Positions 42,298 through 53,478 are shown, counted from the first letter of the stretch. The stretch: DNA of 64,000 nt from Streptomyces angustmyceticus (GCF_019933235.1 NZ_CP082945.1:6485501-6549500), one strand, 5' to 3'. Numbers and translations are program-made. The notes: generated by a model not told the origin, from the sequence alone.

Positions 42298-42312
42298 CGT
42301 ATGCCCCATACG
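42298..42312. promoter_or_regulatory. Perfect 6-3-6 palindrome near the exonuclease start
   Basis: CGTATG-CCC-CATACG is a perfect inverted repeat between the divergent exonuclease and ABC transporter genes. It may be an operator for either gene; with the alternative start at 42316 it would be within the exonuclease coding region. Confidence 0.35.
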
Positions 42313-42495
42313 TCACGCGGCTGTGAGCTGAATCACTGCATTGTTTGAGCCAGATAAAGAAGGGCAGGCGCGCAGCCGGAGTGGACCCGATCGAGATTCA
42401 ACTATTCGGGCGGTGGAGGCGGGCGGAACCCGTGCCGCTCCGCGACCTGGCTACGGGGGTGGCAGGTCGTCATACAACTGACAAGAGAGGTATAT

Positions 42496-43728
42496 GTGTC
42501 CAGGCTGCAAGCCGAGCACCTGTACAAAGTGTTCGGCAGACGACCCGAGGACGCGGTCCGCAGGCTCGAAGCCGGCGCCGGCCGGGAGGAGCTGCGGGCC
42601 GAAGGCACCACGGCCGCGGTGATCGACGCCTCCATCGAGGTGGACGAGGGCCAGATATTCGTCGTCATGGGCCTGTCCGGATCGGGCAAGTCCACCCTGC
42701 TGCGCACGCTCAACGGGCTGCTGGAGCCGACATCGGGGACCGTACGCTTCGACGGCCAGGACCTCACCTCGCTCAGCGACCGGGAACTGCGCAAGGTCCG
42801 CTCCGAGAAGATCTCCATGGTCTTCCAGCACTTCGCGCTCTTCCCGCACCGCAGCGTGCTGGAGAACGCCGCCTACGGCCTCGAGGTACAGGGCGTACCG
42901 CGCGCCGAGCGCACCGCCCGCGCCACCGAGGCGCTCGAACTCACCGGACTCAAGGGCTGGGAGAAGTCCTGGCCCGACGAGCTGTCCGGCGGTATGCAGC
43001 AGCGGGTGGGCCTGGCCCGGGCGCTGGCCACCAACGCCGACCTGCTGCTGATGGACGAGTCCTTCAGCGCGCTCGACCCGCTGATCCGCCGCGACATGCA
43101 GGACCAGCTGCTGGAGCTGCAGAAGTCGCTGAAGAAGACGATCGTCTTCATCACCCACGACCTCAACGAGGCCATGCGCCTCGGCGACCGGATCGCCGTG
43201 ATGCGCGACGGCCGGATCGTGCAGATCGGCAGTGCCGAGGACATCCTCGTCACCCCGGCCAACGACTATGTCGCCTCCTTCACCCAGGACGTGGACCGCA
43301 CCCGGGTGCTGACCGCGGGCGCGATCATGACCGAGGTCGGGACGGTGCTCGGCGCCACGGCCCCGGACGGCACGAAGCTCGCCACCGCGGCGGAGTTCCG
43401 GGCCGCGGCGCCCGCCGTGGTCGGGACCGACACCCCGCTGGTCGAGCTGTTCACGCCCTGCTCGGCCGGCAGCGTTCCGGTCGCCGTGACCGATGAGCAG
43501 GGCTCGCTGGTCGGCGCCGTGACGGCCGAGCGGCTGCTCTCCGTCCTCGGGGAGGCCGCGGAGCAGGGCCCGGCCCCGGCCGGCTCCGTCCCGGCCGAGG
43601 CCGGCGGCGCGACGGCCGCCGGGCGGACGCCGGAGACGAAGACATCGGTGGCGAAGACCGCCGCGCACACGTCCGGGGACGCGGACACGGACCACGACCC
43701 CGAGGACAAGGTGAGCGCCGGTGCCTAG
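42496..43728 (+). CDS. Glycine betaine/proline-type ABC transporter ATP-binding protein
   Basis: The 410-residue ProV/OpuAA-like ATPase has Walker A GLSGSGKSTLLR, signature LSGGMQQRVGLARAL, Walker B LLLMDESFSALDP and the H-loop FITHDLNEAMRLGD. After the ATPase domain (to about residue 265) there is a CBS-like region and then an Ala/Gly/Thr-rich tail. It energises uptake of compatible solutes during osmotic stress. The GTG at 42496 has AGAGAGG five bases upstream. Its end overlaps the permease start by eight bases, so the two are translationally coupled. Confidence 0.92.
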   Translation: MSRLQAEHLYKVFGRRPEDAVRRLEAGAGREELRAEGTTAAVIDASIEVDEGQIFVVMGLSGSGKSTLLRTLNGLLEPTSGTVRFDGQDLTSLSDRELRKVRSEKISMVFQHFALFPHRSVLENAAYGLEVQGVPRAERTARATEALELTGLKGWEKSWPDELSGGMQQRVGLARALATNADLLLMDESFSALDPLIRRDMQDQLLELQKSLKKTIVFITHDLNEAMRLGDRIAVMRDGRIVQIGSAEDILVTPANDYVASFTQDVDRTRVLTAGAIMTEVGTVLGATAPDGTKLATAAEFRAAAPAVVGTDTPLVELFTPCSAGSVPVAVTDEQGSLVGAVTAERLLSVLGEAAEQGPAPAGSVPAEAGGATAAGRTPETKTSVAKTAAHTSGDADTDHDPEDKVSAGA

Positions 43729-46330
43729 GATCCCGATAGGCAGTTGGGCCGACAGCCTCGTCGAGTGGCTGCGGGACCATGCCGAGTGGCTCTTCCACTT
43801 CGTCACGACCGTGCTGGGCGGCTTCTACGACGGCATCCTCACGGTCCTCTCCGGCCCCGAGCCGCTGCTCCTGACCGGCATCTTCGCGGTGATCGCCTGG
43901 TGGCTGCGGGGTCTGCCCGCCGCCGTGCTGACCTTCATCGGCTTCGCGCTGATCGATTCGATCGAGCAGTGGCACCAGACCATGCAGTCGCTCTCGCTGG
44001 TGCTCGTGGCCTGCATCATCACCGTCGCGGTCGCCGTACCCCTCGGTGTCTGGGCGGCCCGCAACCGCGCCGTGAGCGGGGCGGTGCGCCCGGTCCTGGA
44101 CCTGATGCAGACGATGCCGGCGATGGTCTACCTGATCCCCGGCATCCTCTTCTTCGGCCTGGGAGCGGTCCCCGGCATCGTCTCGACCATCGTCTTCTCC
44201 ATGCCGCCCGCGGTCCGCATGACCGAACTGGGCATCCGGCAGGTGGACGCTGAACTGGTCGAGGCGGCCGACGCGTTCGGCACCCATCCGCGGCGCACGC
44301 TCTTCCGCGTCCAGCTGCCGCTCGCCCTGCCGACGATCATGGCCGGTATCAACCAGGTCATCATGCTGGCGCTGTCCATGGTCGTCATCGCGGGCATGGT
44401 CGGCGGCGCCGGTCTCGGCGGCACCGTCTACCTCTCGCTCAGCTCGGTCGATGTGAAGCTGGGCGCGGAGGGCGGCCTCGCGGTCGTCATCCTCGCGGTG
44501 TACCTGGACCGGATGACCAGCGCGCTCAACCAGCGGGTCTCCCCGCTCGGCCGGCGCGCGCTGGCCAAGGCGCAGGCCGCGCTCGGCGGCCTGAAGTTCC
44601 TCCGGTGGAAGCCCGCGACCTCCCTGGCGACGGTCGCCGTGGTCGTGCTCGCGCTGGTCGCCGGCGGGATGAGCGTCCTGGGCAAGGACAAGGGCGGCGC
44701 TGCGGCGGGCACCGACGGCAACGGCCGGCCCGTCAGCCTCGGCTACGTCAACTGGGACGAGGGCAAGGCCACCACCTTCCTGTGGAAGGAGATCCTCGAA
44801 CAGCGCGGGTACAAGCCCAGGGTCCAGGCCCTGGACGCCGGGCCGCTCTTCACCGGCCAGGCCCGCGGCGACATCGACGTGCAGACCAATGCCTGGCTGC
44901 CGACGACCCACGCGGAGTACTGGAAGAAGTACAAGGACAAGCTGGAGGACCTGGGCGCCTGGTACGACAAGACCTCCCTGGAGATCGCGGTCCCGTCGTA
45001 CATGAAGGGCATCACGTCCCTCGACGACCTCAAGGGCAAGGGCGGCACCTTCGGCGGCAAGATCGTCGGCATCGAGCCGGGCGCGGGCGAGATGAAGCTG
45101 CTCAAGGAAAAGGTTCTCAAGGACTACGGCCTGGGCGGCGAGTACAAGGTCATGGAGTCGAGCACCTCGTCCATGCTCACCGAGCTGGACCGCTCGATCC
45201 ACGACAAGAAGCCGATCGCCGTCACGCTGTGGTCGCCGCACTGGGCCTACGACAAGTACAAGCTGACCAAGCTCAAGGACCCCAAGGGCTCCTTCGGCTC
45301 CGGGGACAGCCTGCACATGCTGGGCCGCAAGGGCTTCTCCAAGGACGAGCCCCAGGTCGCCCACTGGATGAAGAACTTCCACCTGGACGAGAAGCAGCTC
45401 ACCAGCCTGGAGAACGAGGTCAAGAACGCCGGCACCGGGCACGAGCAGGACGGCGTGCGCGCCTGGCTCAAGCAGCACCCGGGCCTGGTCAACAAGCTGG
45501 CGCCGTCCGCCAAGGCCGACTACGCCAAGGGCAAGGACGCCGGGAAGACCCCGACGCTGGGCTACCCGGCCTGGGACGAGGGCATCGCCACCACGTACCT
45601 CTGGAAGAACATCCTGGAGAAGCGGGGCTACCGGCCCAAGCTCCAGAACCTCGACGTCGGCCCGATGTGGACCGGCCTGTCGACGGGGCAGATCGACGTC
45701 GAGACCGACGCCTGGCTCCCGGTGGCGCAGAAGCAGTACTGGGACAAGTACAAGAAGGATCTCGTCGACGTCGGCGCGTGGTACGACAAGACCTCGCTGG
45801 AGATCGCCGTACCGTCCTACGTCAAGGGCGTGAAAACCCTCGACGACCTGCGCAAGCACAAGGACACCTTCGGCGGAAAGATCATCGGGATCGAGCCGGG
45901 CACCGGCGAGATGAAGCGCCTCAAGAGCGTGGTGTCCCCGGCGTACGGGCTGGACGGCTTCGACGTCACCGAGGCCGGCACCAGCGCCATGCTCACCGAG
46001 CTGGAGCGGGCGTACGCCAAGAAGGAGCCCATCGCGGTGGTCCTGTGGTCCCCGCACTGGGCGTACAGCAAGTACCACCTCACCAAGCTCAAGGACCCGC
46101 AGGGCACGTGGGGCGCCAACAACCAGATCAAGACGATCGGCAACAAGAGCTTCCCGGGCAAGTTCCCGGAGTTCCACCGCTGGTTGAAGAACTGGAAGAT
46201 GAGCGCCGATGACCTCGGCAGCCTGGAGAAGGACATCCAGGCAGCGGGCAAGGGCAATGAGGACAAGGGAGTCGAGAAGTGGATCGATGCCCATCCGGGC
46301 ATCGTCGACAAGATGGCACCCGTGAAGTAG
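43721..46330 (+). CDS. Betaine-type ABC permease fused to two tandem substrate-binding domains
   Basis: The 869-residue protein begins with a ProW/OpuAB-like permease (residues about 1-290; EAADAFGTHPRRTLFRVQLP is the ATPase-coupling loop). A further membrane segment near 305-320 leads outside, followed by two homologous OpuAC-type binding domains at about 336-600 and 611-869. The repeats share GYVNWDEGKATTFLWK/GYPAWDEGIATTYLWK, TFGGKIVGIEPGAGEMK/TFGGKIIGIEPGTGEMK and WSPHWAY in each. Aromatic residues in these blocks usually cage a quaternary ammonium group. With the upstream ATPase the two genes make a complete transporter. Start is GTG 43721. Confidence 0.92.
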   Translation: MPRIPIGSWADSLVEWLRDHAEWLFHFVTTVLGGFYDGILTVLSGPEPLLLTGIFAVIAWWLRGLPAAVLTFIGFALIDSIEQWHQTMQSLSLVLVACIITVAVAVPLGVWAARNRAVSGAVRPVLDLMQTMPAMVYLIPGILFFGLGAVPGIVSTIVFSMPPAVRMTELGIRQVDAELVEAADAFGTHPRRTLFRVQLPLALPTIMAGINQVIMLALSMVVIAGMVGGAGLGGTVYLSLSSVDVKLGAEGGLAVVILAVYLDRMTSALNQRVSPLGRRALAKAQAALGGLKFLRWKPATSLATVAVVVLALVAGGMSVLGKDKGGAAAGTDGNGRPVSLGYVNWDEGKATTFLWKEILEQRGYKPRVQALDAGPLFTGQARGDIDVQTNAWLPTTHAEYWKKYKDKLEDLGAWYDKTSLEIAVPSYMKGITSLDDLKGKGGTFGGKIVGIEPGAGEMKLLKEKVLKDYGLGGEYKVMESSTSSMLTELDRSIHDKKPIAVTLWSPHWAYDKYKLTKLKDPKGSFGSGDSLHMLGRKGFSKDEPQVAHWMKNFHLDEKQLTSLENEVKNAGTGHEQDGVRAWLKQHPGLVNKLAPSAKADYAKGKDAGKTPTLGYPAWDEGIATTYLWKNILEKRGYRPKLQNLDVGPMWTGLSTGQIDVETDAWLPVAQKQYWDKYKKDLVDVGAWYDKTSLEIAVPSYVKGVKTLDDLRKHKDTFGGKIIGIEPGTGEMKRLKSVVSPAYGLDGFDVTEAGTSAMLTELERAYAKKEPIAVVLWSPHWAYSKYHLTKLKDPQGTWGANNQIKTIGNKSFPGKFPEFHRWLKNWKMSADDLGSLEKDIQAAGKGNEDKGVEKWIDAHPGIVDKMAPVK

Positions 46331-46358
46331 TCCCCGGCGAAATCCCCTTCACCGCGGC

Positions 46359-46392
46359 GGGCCCCGCCACCGGAAATCCGGTGGCGGGGCCC
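46359..46392. terminator. Convergent terminator
   Basis: A perfect 15-bp stem (46359-46373 with 46378-46392) closes the loop AAAT between the transporter gene and the convergent small secreted-protein genes. GGTCGTTT follows on the plus strand. Confidence 0.75.
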
Positions 46393-46480
46393 GGTCGTTT
46401 CCGGGCCGCGGTGCGGAATGCACTGAGGAATACGATGCGGAGTGCCGTGCGTACGGATCAACGGCGCGGCGGGAGCTCCC

Positions 46481-46843
46481 TCAGAACTTGCGGCACAGGA
46501 GCCTGAAGCTCTCGATCTTGGCCCCGTGGTACTTCCCCGGCACGTCCAGCGCATAGATCCGGTATTTCACCGAGCGCAGTCCGGTGGGGGTGACCCGGTC
46601 GCTCAGAAGAGGGTTCCTGCGACCGAAATCCTGGGTCCAGACGTGGTGCCCCTTACCCGGGATCTTGAACTTGTGCACGATGTGGCCGACGGCCTTGGAC
46701 GTGATGATGACTTCCTGGCCCTTGCCGCAGCGCTTGTAGCCACCCTCCTTCTCGGTGGCGTGCGCGGCGCCCGGGGCGAGGAGCAGGGTGGCACCGGCGG
46801 CGGCCAGCACCGCAGCGATCTTCTTCTTCATGCGGGGGATCAC
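46481..46843 (-). CDS. Small secreted protein of unknown function (second of a coupled pair)
   Basis: The 120-residue protein has a signal peptide (KKKIAAVLAAAGATLLLAPG, cleavage after AHA) and a basic mature domain of about 90 residues with two cysteines (KRCGKGQE and RLLCRKF at the very end), probably disulfide-linked. The GTG at 46843 overlaps the stop of the preceding gene as GTGA and has AGGGA upstream, so translation is coupled; an ATG at 46831 is the alternative. The mature domain follows the same cysteine and H-x-(V/Q) pattern as its neighbour, suggesting a divergent paralogue. No family recognised. Confidence 0.75.
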   Translation of the reverse strand: MIPRMKKKIAAVLAAAGATLLLAPGAAHATEKEGGYKRCGKGQEVIITSKAVGHIVHKFKIPGKGHHVWTQDFGRRNPLLSDRVTPTGLRSVKYRIYALDVPGKYHGAKIESFRLLCRKF

Positions 46844-47220
46844 CGGTTTCCCTTCACGCTGCAGAATCCGTACACCTTGACCAGGTTCTTCTTGGTGCCC
46901 CAGACCGAGGTCACCTTCCAGTAGACCTGGTCCCGCCAGGTCGGAATGGCCTTGGACGAGATGCCGGACGGGTCGTTCCAGTACTCCTGGGTGTGCACTT
47001 TCCCGCTCGGCACCCGCCAGCTGACCCGGAACTTCGCGGCGCCCTTGACGTAGATGAACGCGGTGTCATAGGCGCCCGGGCATCCCGTGCTGCCCGATTT
47101 GGAGTGGAAACCCTTGACCGGTGCGGCCTGTGCCGGCGCGCTGAGCGCCACAGGGGAAACGAGTGCGAGACCCGTGGCCAACACGCTGAGGAGCGTGCCC
47201 TTTCGGCGGTGGCTGTGCAT
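46840..47220 (-). CDS. Small secreted protein of unknown function (first of a coupled pair)
   Basis: The 126-residue protein has a clear signal peptide (LLSVLATGLALVSPVALSAP, cleavage near AQA-AP) and a mature domain with two cysteines (GSTGCPGAYD and VYGFCSVKG). Aromatic residues are frequent (YWNDPSG, DQVYWKVTSVWG). ATG 47220 has AGAGAG about nine bases upstream. The downstream gene overlaps by four bases and encodes a similar small secreted protein. I recognise no family; an extracellular inhibitor, toxin-like or wall-binding role would be guesswork. Confidence 0.75.
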   Translation of the reverse strand: MHSHRRKGTLLSVLATGLALVSPVALSAPAQAAPVKGFHSKSGSTGCPGAYDTAFIYVKGAAKFRVSWRVPSGKVHTQEYWNDPSGISSKAIPTWRDQVYWKVTSVWGTKKNLVKVYGFCSVKGNR

Positions 47221-47343
47221 ACAGAAAATCTCTCTGTTCTCCCTCGGGATGTGTGATCGACTCAGGTCGACCCTAGGGAGACGAGGACGGTCCCCGCTAT
47301 TGTCCGAAGGGGAACAACCACCCGCCGGCGAGGTCGCTTTGCG

Positions 47344-47355
47344 TACGCTGGCGCC
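47344..47355 (+). promoter_or_regulatory. Probable leaderless promoter (-10 TACGCT)
   Basis: TACGCT at 47344-47349 is followed by six bases and the ATG at 47356. No ribosome-binding site is visible. Confidence 0.45.
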
Positions 47356-48093
47356 ATGACGATCCGCACTCCGCCGCGCCGCGTGGTCTCGCTCGTGCCC
47401 TCGCTGACCGAGGCGGTCGCACGGACCGCTCCCGGCCTGCTGGTGGGGGCCACCGACTGGTGCAGCGAGCCGGCCGGGCTGGACGTCGTACGCATCGGCG
47501 GCACCAAGAACCCGGACACCGCGCGGATCGCCGCCCTCGCCCCCGACCTCGTCCTCGCCAACGAGGAGGAGAACCGGGAGCCGGACCTCGCCGCGCTGCG
47601 CGCCGCCGGGCTCACGGTGCTGGTCACCGAAGTGCGGACGCTGCCGCAGGCGTTCACGGAGCTGGCGCGGGTGCTCGTCGACGGCTGCGGGCTGGCCAGG
47701 CCCGCGTGGCTGGACGCCGCGCAGGGCGCCTGGCGCGCGCTGCCGGTCCCGGCGGCGGAGCGGACGGCCGTGGTACCCATCTGGCGCCGGCCGTGGATGG
47801 TCCTGGGGCGCGACACCTTCGCCGGTGACCTGCTGGCGCGCCTGGGCGTCCGCAATCTCCACGCGGAGCACGCCGAGCGCTATCCCCGTGTCCCGCTCGA
47901 CGACCTCCGCTCGGGTGGCGCCGACCTGGTGGTGCTGCCCGACGAGCCCTACCGCTTCAGCGCCGGGGACGGCCCCGAGGCGTTCCCCGGCCTGCCCGCC
48001 GCGCTGGTGAGCGGCCGGTATCTGACCTGGTACGGGCCGTCCCTGGTGGACGCTCCGGCGGTACTCGCCGAGGCCCTGGCCGGGGCCCGGTGA
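47356..48093 (+). CDS. Helical-backbone metal receptor, cytosolic (BtuF/FepB-like fold)
   Basis: The 245-residue protein resembles class III solute-binding proteins for B12 and siderophores: RRVVSLVPSLTEAVARTAP at the N-terminus, IAALAPDLVLANEEENRE and DTFAGDLLARLGVRNL. Unlike transport proteins it has neither a signal peptide nor a lipobox, and no ABC genes are nearby. Cytosolic members of this group are widespread in actinobacteria, with unknown ligands; cobalamin or metal complexes are the obvious guesses. The ATG follows a -10 hexamer at leaderless spacing. It converges with the TDT transporter gene, 18 bases apart. Confidence 0.82.
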   Translation: MTIRTPPRRVVSLVPSLTEAVARTAPGLLVGATDWCSEPAGLDVVRIGGTKNPDTARIAALAPDLVLANEEENREPDLAALRAAGLTVLVTEVRTLPQAFTELARVLVDGCGLARPAWLDAAQGAWRALPVPAAERTAVVPIWRRPWMVLGRDTFAGDLLARLGVRNLHAEHAERYPRVPLDDLRSGGADLVVLPDEPYRFSAGDGPEAFPGLPAALVSGRYLTWYGPSLVDAPAVLAEALAGAR

Positions 48094-48111
48094 GCGGGCG
48101 GCGCACGGCCG

Positions 48112-49251
<1,140 letters not shown>

Positions 49252-49307
49252 GGGACCAGCGTCGTCGCCCCGGACGGCCGCCACCAGGGACCTCGTGTCT
49301 ATGAGGG

Positions 49308-49324
49308 CATAAGCTGGGGTTATG
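49308..49324. promoter_or_regulatory. Putative LysR-type operator
   Basis: CATAA-N7-TTATG is a perfect 5-7-5 inverted repeat in the gap between the divergent TDT transporter and LysR genes, containing the T-N11-A core expected for LysR regulators. It lies 14 bases upstream of the LysR start. Confidence 0.55.
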
Positions 49325-49337
49325 TGCAGGGGAACTT

Positions 49338-50270
49338 ATGGGTGGTGAGAACGGGCCGGCCGCCGTGCCGCTTTCGCACCGGGTCCCGGACCTCGGGGCG
49401 CTGGAGCTGCTGCTCGCCGTCGCGCGGCTCGGCAGCCTGGGGCGCGCGGCCCGGGCGCGGGGCATCTCCCAGCCCGCCGCCAGCAGCCGTATCCGGTCGA
49501 TGGAGCGGCAGTTGGGGGTGGCGCTGGTCGAACGCTCGCCGCGCGGCTCCCGGCTGACGGACGCCGGCGCGCTGGTGACGGACTGGGCGCGCCGGGTGGT
49601 GGAGGCCGCCGAGGCGTTCGACGCGGGTGCGCAGGCGCTGCGGGGGCAGCGCGACTCCCGGCTGCGGGTCGCGGCCAGCATGACCATCGCCGAGTACCTG
49701 CTGCCGGGGTGGCTGATCGCCCTGCGCGCCCAGCGGCCCGGCACCGCCGTCTCGCTGCTCGCGGGCAATTCCAGCGTGGTGGCCGGGCGGTTGCTGGGCG
49801 GCGAGGCGGACCTCGGCTTCGTCGAGGGGCTGGAGATACCGGAGGGGCTGGACGGGACGGTCATCGGGCACGACCGGCTGGTGGTGGTCGCCGCCCCGTC
49901 CCACCCCTGGGCCCGGCGCCGTACGGAGCTGACCGCCGCCGAACTCGCCGGCACCCCGCTGATCCTGCGCGAGCGGGGCTCGGGGACCCGCCAGGTGCTG
50001 GACGCGGCGCTCGCCCGGCACGGCGGGCTGGCCGCACCGCTGCTCGAACTCGCCTCCACCACCGCGGTGAAGGCGGCCGTGGTGAGCGAGGCGGCGCCCT
50101 CGGTCCTCAGCGAGCTGGCCGTCGGCGAGGAGCTGACCGCGCGCCGGCTGGTGGAGGTTCCGGTGGGCGACCTGCGGCTCACCCGCGCGCTGCGGGCGGT
50201 GTGGCCCACCGGTCAGCGGCCGGTGGGCCCGGCCCGCGAACTGCTGGGGCTGACCCGCGGGACGCCGTGA
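49338..50270 (+). CDS. LysR-family transcriptional regulator
   Basis: The 310-residue regulator has an N-terminal winged helix (LELLLAVARLGSLGRAARAR, ISQPAASSRIRSMERQLGVA) and a periplasmic-binding-like effector domain (RLRVAASMTIAEYLLPGWL, LILRERGSGTRQVLDAAL). It resembles CysB/CbbR-type regulators that answer small anions. The ATG at 49338 has AGGGGAA upstream. By position it should control the divergent TDT transporter, for which sulfite or a dicarboxylate would be a suitable inducer. Confidence 0.9.
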   Translation: MGGENGPAAVPLSHRVPDLGALELLLAVARLGSLGRAARARGISQPAASSRIRSMERQLGVALVERSPRGSRLTDAGALVTDWARRVVEAAEAFDAGAQALRGQRDSRLRVAASMTIAEYLLPGWLIALRAQRPGTAVSLLAGNSSVVAGRLLGGEADLGFVEGLEIPEGLDGTVIGHDRLVVVAAPSHPWARRRTELTAAELAGTPLILRERGSGTRQVLDAALARHGGLAAPLLELASTTAVKAAVVSEAAPSVLSELAVGEELTARRLVEVPVGDLRLTRALRAVWPTGQRPVGPARELLGLTRGTP

Positions 50271-50310
50271 CCGGGCCGCCGGGGGCCGCCGGTGGCCCGG
50301 CCCGTTCCGG

Positions 50311-51009
50311 TCACTTGACGGCGGCCGCCTCGCGCGCCGCCGCCACCAGGGCGTCCATCACCCGGGTGTCGTCGCCGGCCTCCGGGTGCCACTGCACCGC
50401 CAGGGTGAAGCCGTAGGCGCCCGGGAGTTCCAGTGCCTCGATGGTGCCGTCCTCCGCGTAGGCGGAGGGCACCAGCCCGCGGCCGATCCGGTCCACGGCC
50501 TGGTGGTGGTAGGTCGGCACGGCGACCGGCTCGGGCAGCGTGCGGCCCAGCAGGGTTCCGGGGACCGGCTTGATGTCGTGGCGGTCGAAGACGCCGGGGG
50601 CCCCGGCGTGCCCGTCGAGGTGCTGGACGAGGGTGCCGCCCAGCACCACGTTCAGCAGTTGCAGCCCGCGGCAGATGCCCAGCAGCGGGACGCCGCCCGC
50701 CAACGCCGCCTCGATCAGGGCCAGTTCCCAGGCGTCCCGGTCCAGGGCGGGCGGGCCGGTCCGGGGGTGCGGCTCCGCGCCGTAGCGGGCCGGCTGGACG
50801 TCCGCGCCGCCCGCGATCACCAGCCCGTCCAGCCGGGCGACGGCCGCGGCGGCCGCGGCCGGGTCGTCCGGCGGCAGCAGCGCGGCCAGCCCGCCCGCGC
50901 GCTGCACCAGCTTCGGGTAGCCGGCGGGTACCAGCGCGGCGGGCAGGTTCCACACCCCCCACCGGGCCTCTTCCTGGTACGTGCTGATGCCGATGAGGGG
51001 CTGGGACAT
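50311..51009 (-). CDS. Gamma-glutamyl hydrolase, class I glutamine amidotransferase (PuuD-like)
   Basis: The 232-residue cytosolic enzyme has the peptidase C26 triad: nucleophile Cys in LLGICRGLQLLNV, His and Glu in AVQWHPEA, and the family block YHHQAVDRIG. Relatives split gamma-glutamyl-GABA or similar gamma-glutamyl amides. In the ethanolamine pathway proposed for S. coelicolor, a hydrolase of this kind releases glutamate after the gamma-glutamylated intermediate has been oxidised. ATG 51009. The permease gene ends 103 bases upstream of the start and is probably in the same transcription unit. Confidence 0.88.
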   Translation of the reverse strand: MSQPLIGISTYQEEARWGVWNLPAALVPAGYPKLVQRAGGLAALLPPDDPAAAAAAVARLDGLVIAGGADVQPARYGAEPHPRTGPPALDRDAWELALIEAALAGGVPLLGICRGLQLLNVVLGGTLVQHLDGHAGAPGVFDRHDIKPVPGTLLGRTLPEPVAVPTYHHQAVDRIGRGLVPSAYAEDGTIEALELPGAYGFTLAVQWHPEAGDDTRVMDALVAAAREAAAVK

Positions 51010-51112
51010 GGGGCGGGGTCCTCCGTGGTCGGTGCGGTCCGTGCGGTGCGGGGACGGGCGGGGCCGGCCGGGGATGCCCCGGCCGGCCGTCGCTGCGCCC
51101 CGAGGGTGCGGG

Positions 51113-52582
<1,470 letters not shown>

Positions 52583-52613
52583 GAGCCGCTCCTGCCTCGC
52601 CGAGGGGATGAGC

Positions 52614-52635
52614 AATGGTTTAGCCGCATACCTTT
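52614..52635. promoter_or_regulatory. Putative FadR-type operator before the permease
   Basis: The site reads AATGGTT-N5-GC-N-TACCTT, 15 of 22 bases being the same as the site at 53479 before the ligase gene. GGT and ACC form the inverted core. Both sites are adjacent to genes of the proposed ethanolamine cluster. Confidence 0.55.
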
Positions 52636-52728
52636 GCTGGCGGGTCGGCTCAGCGCAAGACCTGGAGGTAAAAGAATGGTGAACGCGCGCCCACGGTCCC
52701 CGGGCGGGCGCGCAGGGTGACGGGGCGG

Positions 52729-53460
52729 TCAGGGGGAGGGCGCGGTCAGGAAGCCCCGCAGCAGCGCCGCGGTCCCGCAGCAGTGCTCGCGCATCACCTC
52801 GCGCGCACCGTCCGCGTCACCCTCCAGTACCGCCTCCACCAGCGCGGCGTGCTGGGCCTGGGAGTGCTCCAGGTTCCGCACCAGCAGCGGAATGCAGTCC
52901 AGGAGGTCGTTCACGCTCGCCCGCACCGCCGCGTACTGCGCCGCCAGCGAGGGTGACCCGGACAGCTCCGCGAGGGTCAGGTGCAGCAGGGTGTCGCGCC
53001 GGCGGTAGTCGGCGAGCGGCGCGTCCTGGGTCGCGGCGAGCGCCGCCCGCAGCCGGTCGCTCTGCTGGTCGGAGAGCCCGTGGGCCGCGCACAGCCCGGC
53101 CGCGCCCACCTCCAGCACCTCCCGGAAGCGCAGGGTGTCCTCGACGTCGGTCTTCCCGATCCTGCGGCGCAGCTCCGCCTCGCCCGGGTTCCCGGTGCGC
53201 ATCCGCACGAACGTGCCGCCGTAGCGCCCGCGCCGGCTCTCCACCAGGCCCTCGTCCTGCAGCACCTTCAGCACCTCGCGCAGGGTGACCCGGCTGATCT
53301 GCAGCCGCTCGGCCAACTCGCGCTCGGCGGGCAGCCGTTCGCCCTGGGGCACCAGACCGAGCCGGACGACCTGGAGTATCTGCTCCAGCGCCTCCTCGAA
53401 ACCGTTGCCCGCCCGTACCGGTCGCAGTACGGGTGCCAGCCGGTCGTCAGCGCCGTCCAT
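52729..53460 (-). CDS. GntR-family regulator (FadR subfamily) of the ethanolamine-type cluster
   Basis: The 243-residue protein has the winged helix (GERLPAERELAERLQISRVT, then LREVLKVLQDEGLVESRRGR) and an all-helical FCD effector domain (TLRFREVLEVGAAGLCAAHG, HLTLAELSGS). The ATG at 53460 follows GGAAGGGG. It is divergent from the GlnA-like gene, and the 73-base gap contains an operator-like sequence that recurs before the permease. It therefore probably controls uptake and breakdown of the cluster's substrate. Confidence 0.88.
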   Translation of the reverse strand: MDGADDRLAPVLRPVRAGNGFEEALEQILQVVRLGLVPQGERLPAERELAERLQISRVTLREVLKVLQDEGLVESRRGRYGGTFVRMRTGNPGEAELRRRIGKTDVEDTLRFREVLEVGAAGLCAAHGLSDQQSDRLRAALAATQDAPLADYRRRDTLLHLTLAELSGSPSLAAQYAAVRASVNDLLDCIPLLVRNLEHSQAQHAALVEAVLEGDADGAREVMREHCCGTAALLRGFLTAPSP

Positions 53461-53478
53461 CGGCACCCCTTCCCAATC

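Noticed and set aside
42317..42495. Possible c-di-AMP (ydaO-type) riboswitch before the betaine transporter
   Set aside because: The region has some G-rich segments, but I could not find the conserved ydaO core, so there is no support beyond the plausible biology.
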